DNA from: an uncultured bacterium
GTDB lineage: Bacteria > Bacillota > Clostridia > Lachnospirales > Lachnospiraceae
Length of the DNA: 64,000 nucleotides
NCBI GenBank assembly: GCA_947383005.1
Contig: CANDBT010000010.1
Location: 1-64,000, forward strand
Direction: 5' to 3'
This document shows, piece after piece, positions 61,435 through 64,000 of this stretch; the stretch's first letter is position 1; the number at the start of each line of letters is the position of its first letter. Position numbers and translations under genes: made by a program. The notes beneath the pieces are model-generated. The model made no database searches and had not been told where the DNA came from. It saw only the letters and a list, made by a program, of their open reading frames with translations.

Positions 61435-61828
61435 GCACATCATCTTCCTTCCGGTGTAAATCCCCTGTTACAGGTTTCTCCTGCTCGTCCTGCGCCTGCT
61501 CCAGCCGCTCCAGCATCACCCGGAAAGTCTTCCTGTTGATGTCCGACAGGCGCTGGTAGCGCAGCACGATATCGTAATACCTGTCCATCTCATGGTTCAT
61601 GCGTAACTGGCCGCTTAAGTCACGCCTGATGTCAGTGCGTCCGAGTATGTAGTCGGTGGTGACGTTGAAGGTATCCGCCATATTTACCAGCAGGTCTGTG
61701 GGTATGTCGTATGCGCTGTTCTCCATGCGGCTCACCGCCTGCTGGGAGGTGCAGAGGATGGCGGCGAGGGCCTCCTGGGACAGGTTCATGCTCTTCCTGA
61801 GTTCTCGAATGCGGTTTTTGGTTTCCAT
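61412..61828 (-). CDS. XRE-family transcriptional regulator
   Basis: About 138 aa. Helix-turn-helix METKNRIRELRKSMNLSQEALAAILCTSQQAVSRMENSA in the first 40 residues, followed by DIPTDLLVNMADTFNVTTDYILG, then a helical, charged C-terminus (LERLEQAQDEQEKP). ATG 61828 has AAAGGATG upstream. First gene of the Agr-like operon on this strand, so it may set the timing of the regulator and kinase. Confidence 0.85.
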   Translation of the reverse strand: METKNRIRELRKSMNLSQEALAAILCTSQQAVSRMENSAYDIPTDLLVNMADTFNVTTDYILGRTDIRRDLSGQLRMNHEMDRYYDIVLRYQRLSDINRKTFRVMLERLEQAQDEQEKPVTGDLHRKEDDVHGKDSSM

Positions 61829-62116
61829 AGTGTGTATCATCCTTTCTGACTTCTATTTTACACAAAAATCAATCAGATGTTCACACGTATATAATGTGAA
61901 ACAAATACACATATATGAGTATTTCAAGAGGTTAAACTTTTTTAATTCATTCTATGTGTCGGAATAATAACCTGTATATCCGTTTTTCTTACAATATACA
62001 TTTTCGCTTGCCAATAATATTTTAAAATTATTCTGAGAAATTGTAAGTATCATTTCAATCATGCATTATAGTAGTGTATGTAGCTAAAAATGCTGTATTT
62101 AAGGAGGAATAGTATA
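61829..62116. other. Intergenic between divergent genes
   Basis: AT-rich; promoters for the XRE operon (minus) and the secreted protein (plus) should be here. TTGTAAGTATC... and TACAATATACATT do not form the 20-bp direct repeat seen in operators A-C. No gene seen. Confidence 0.45.
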
Positions 62117-62845
62117 ATGAAATTATTAAAATCCAAGCTTGCAATGGTTATATCCACTGTAATAATTTTAAACAGTTTTGTGTTGCCCGTATCAGCAGCG
62201 GATATTGGTGTTTCAAATGAAATATCCCAAACTGACGAAACATATGTATTTGCAGAAGAAGTAAACACATTCTCAGATTTGGGGATTATGTACATAGCAT
62301 GGGAAGATTTCATTTCCGAGAATCCCAATAGCACTGAAGCTGAACAAGAAGAATTTTTGATTCAATTTGTGGAAAGTGGCGGACTTAGAAATGCACAGAA
62401 TCCCCGTGGAATCGGAGATCTCGTCTCTGGATTCAATAGTTTAAACCCTGCTGAAAAAGAACTTGCCTTGAAGCATCCCCTTCAGGCACTTAAGGTATAT
62501 GATTGCGCCAACAAAGCCACTAATGCTACAATCGAATATTACGGAACAAACGGTTGGCAAGATAATAGCGATGCCTTTCGGCATTGCTGTTGGAATGCGT
62601 TAATGAAAAAAGCCATGAACGAAAGTGCTGCGGAACAGTGGGCAACTGCACATGAATACGAATCTTCCGGTCTTGACAGAGAAATGGATTTGTTTAACAA
62701 TGTAATCGGACGTTCCATAAATGTCACAAACAAAAACGACTCGGAAATCTACAATGCAGTCAAAGATAAAGTAGTTTATGGAGACTGTAGGCGAATAGTA
62801 AACAATGCATTAGTTCCAACAAATGCTGATGGATTAATCAAATAG
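62117..62845 (+). CDS. DUF6973-like secreted protein
   Basis: 242 aa from ATG 62117 with AAGGAGGAATAGTATA upstream. Signal peptide (MKLLKSKLAMVISTVIILNSF, cleavage near VSAADI). C-terminal domain with the block ALKHPLQALKVYDCANKATNATIEYYGTNGWQDNSDAFRHCCWNALM and EYESSGLDREMDLFNNVIGRS, which is the DUF6973 pattern (conserved HP, DNSDAFRH, EMDL). Family members are often wall-associated or toxin-like; a catalytic role of the DAFRH histidine is possible but unproven. Divergent from the second Agr operon, a possible target. Confidence 0.68.
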   Translation: MKLLKSKLAMVISTVIILNSFVLPVSAADIGVSNEISQTDETYVFAEEVNTFSDLGIMYIAWEDFISENPNSTEAEQEEFLIQFVESGGLRNAQNPRGIGDLVSGFNSLNPAEKELALKHPLQALKVYDCANKATNATIEYYGTNGWQDNSDAFRHCCWNALMKKAMNESAAEQWATAHEYESSGLDREMDLFNNVIGRSINVTNKNDSEIYNAVKDKVVYGDCRRIVNNALVPTNADGLIK

Positions 62846-62904
62846 CAAATCTTATCATACACCTATGATCCGATGATTGTAAACTTCAAATTTCTCATAA
62901 AAGC

Positions 62905-62945
62905 AGCGCCGAAATTCTTCGATCAAATAGATTTTGGCGCTACTT
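62905..62945 (+). terminator. Intrinsic terminator
   Basis: AGCGCCGAAAT (62905-62915) pairs with ATTTTGGCGCT (62931-62941), followed by ACTTTAATT. It closes the secreted protein gene. The following 62.95-63.28 kb is AT-rich and empty as far as I can see. Confidence 0.6.
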
Positions 62946-63285
62946 TAATTAATAAAAATAATAGCTTGTTTTTTTATAACCCCCTTTTTATAAAAATGGC
63001 ATTCTGATTCATAAGGCAAAATCTGTCTTGTCCTTCTAAATTATAAATCATAACAAATTTTTAATATCTCAAAATTATGTTTCTGCTTAACTTTCTTTTT
63101 ATAACTTTCCAGTAGTATCTTTCTGCAAGTTGAAATTTTCCTTAATATTTCCGAGTATTTCCGAGCAGATACAGAAACTGAAAATGAAAACTTAATACCC
63201 TATTCCACTGCCATAAACTGCATTTCATAAATCTAAGATTTACCATGTTGCATATGTCTATGAGAGTTCTATATATATGCTTTTT

Positions 63286-64000
63286 CTAATCAGTTATCTT
63301 TTTATGCAAACCGCGTGCCACACCATTTTCAGAAATTTTTAATATTATAAGATAATCGTTATCTGAAATTGCATCTTCTATTAATTTGCATTGCTTAGCT
63401 CCTGTGACGCTCCCATCGGAATAATTAAAATCTGCAATGCCGCCACAAATAAAATCCGCCACCCTATTTAAAGAATCATGGAACATATTTTTATCTATAT
63501 TCTCTATTGCAACTTCTGTTACTTCATTATTTTTTTGAGGCGTAAGATGATTGCATATAAGGCAGTGAGATATTATTTGGTATAGTTCTAAATATATTTC
63601 ACCGTTCCAATTAGTAATTGCATCTCTATCCGACATCCAACTGAAAATTTCTATTCTTGGCACCTCTCTGAGTAATAAGTATTTTAAATAACTTGCTAGA
63701 AAAGTAACTCCCATAACGCGTCCCAGTAATTTATAGTTAAAGGTTTTTCTGTTTGTTTGATACTGTAAGCTCTTAAGTTTTTTGTTCATCATTTTATATC
63801 GTTCTGCATTTTTTGGTGTTGTTTGCTGCCATAATTCTGTCATATTTATTAAATCCTGTATAGCTGTATCCATAGAGGCTTTATCTTTCCACTTATCAAG
63901 AATGCAATTCCTATCCAGTATAAAATTAAAACTAAAAATATAACCAGCCTTTACAAAATCGCAAAATAATGGCGATACTTTTCTACAATTTTTTAGATCA
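63286..64000 (-). CDS. Hypothetical protein, partial at window end
   Basis: A frame open to the last base of the window on the minus strand; internal ATG 63873 is not the likely start because the upstream frame (DLKNCRKVSPLFCDFVKAG..., then ILDRNCILDKWKDKAS) is protein-like and unbroken. C-terminal part: helical, with TFNYKLLGRVMGVTFLASYL and a later FICGGIADFNYSDGS. Not recognised. The complete length cannot be known from this window. Confidence 0.6.
   Translation of the reverse strand, partial: DLKNCRKVSPLFCDFVKAGYIFSFNFILDRNCILDKWKDKASMDTAIQDLINMTELWQQTTPKNAERYKMMNKKLKSLQYQTNRKTFNYKLLGRVMGVTFLASYLKYLLLREVPRIEIFSWMSDRDAITNWNGEIYLELYQIISHCLICNHLTPQKNNEVTEVAIENIDKNMFHDSLNRVADFICGGIADFNYSDGSVTGAKQCKLIEDAISDNDYLIILKISENGVARGLHKKITD

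Noticed and set aside
1-64000. CRISPR array
   Set aside because: No regularly spaced 25-40 bp direct repeats were seen. The only tandem repeat is the precursor duplication.

Overview
The window looks like accessory DNA of a Gram-positive gut-type Clostridia, most likely a Lachnospiraceae member. Reasons: Shine-Dalgarno sites are strong (AGGAGG-like), the Tad pilus set has no secretin or outer-membrane genes, there are Agr-type cyclic-peptide systems, and many small genes are of the kind carried on large Firmicutes elements. Base composition changes abruptly: the two radical SAM loci and the Agr region are very AT-rich, while the pilus and cargo genes are richer in GC. This suggests several separate acquisitions. 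The genus call is inference.

Layout. (1) 1-7.0 kb, + strand: a RiPP locus with two near-identical 46-aa Cys-rich precursors, four radical SAM enzymes and one ABC exporter. (2) 7.2-16.8 kb, +: a promoter and structured leader RNA, then a Tad/type IVb pilus operon, a Trp-rich surface protein and a cold-shock protein. (3) 16.9-25.3 kb, +: an Agr quorum-sensing island (LytTR regulator, GHKL kinase, AgrD, AgrB) with secreted and hypothetical proteins. Three LytTR-type direct-repeat operators of identical geometry lie in front of three of its transcription units. (4) 25.5-38.5 kb, +: a train of mostly small cargo genes (SSB, DUF2958, DUF5688, PP-loop protein, YkgJ-type, degenerate tyrosine recombinase). 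Several are preceded by their own intrinsic-terminator-like hairpin. (5) 39-44.5 kb: a defence/stability block with VapBC, a type III ToxN system, Phd/RelE, a tyrosine recombinase and an AbiEi-like regulator. (6) 44.7-50.9 kb, -: a two-component system, a MacB/FtsX-type ABC transporter, a DUF308-like protein and a degenerate ABC ATPase. (7) 51.2-58.1 kb, -: a second RiPP locus with one 42-aa precursor and five radical SAM enzymes. (8) 58.5-62.9 kb: a second Agr-type locus (AgrD, kinase, LytTR regulator, XRE regulator) without agrB, plus a DUF6973-like secreted protein. (9) A partial gene runs off the right end.

The most notable system is the pair of RiPP loci, about 50 kb apart on opposite strands. 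All three precursors share the core C-G-x-x-D-x-C-D-[ST]-C-x-x-I-C. The maturase order is conserved between loci: four enzyme types are shared in the same order and locus 2 has one extra. Each locus also carries one short radical SAM protein beside the longer SPASM-type enzymes. The co-oriented two-component/ABC block next to locus 2 could be its immunity or export module. The product chemistry cannot be read from the sequence. CcpM/Clo7bot-type Cys-rich peptide systems are the nearest named analogues I know of, and that link is unverified.
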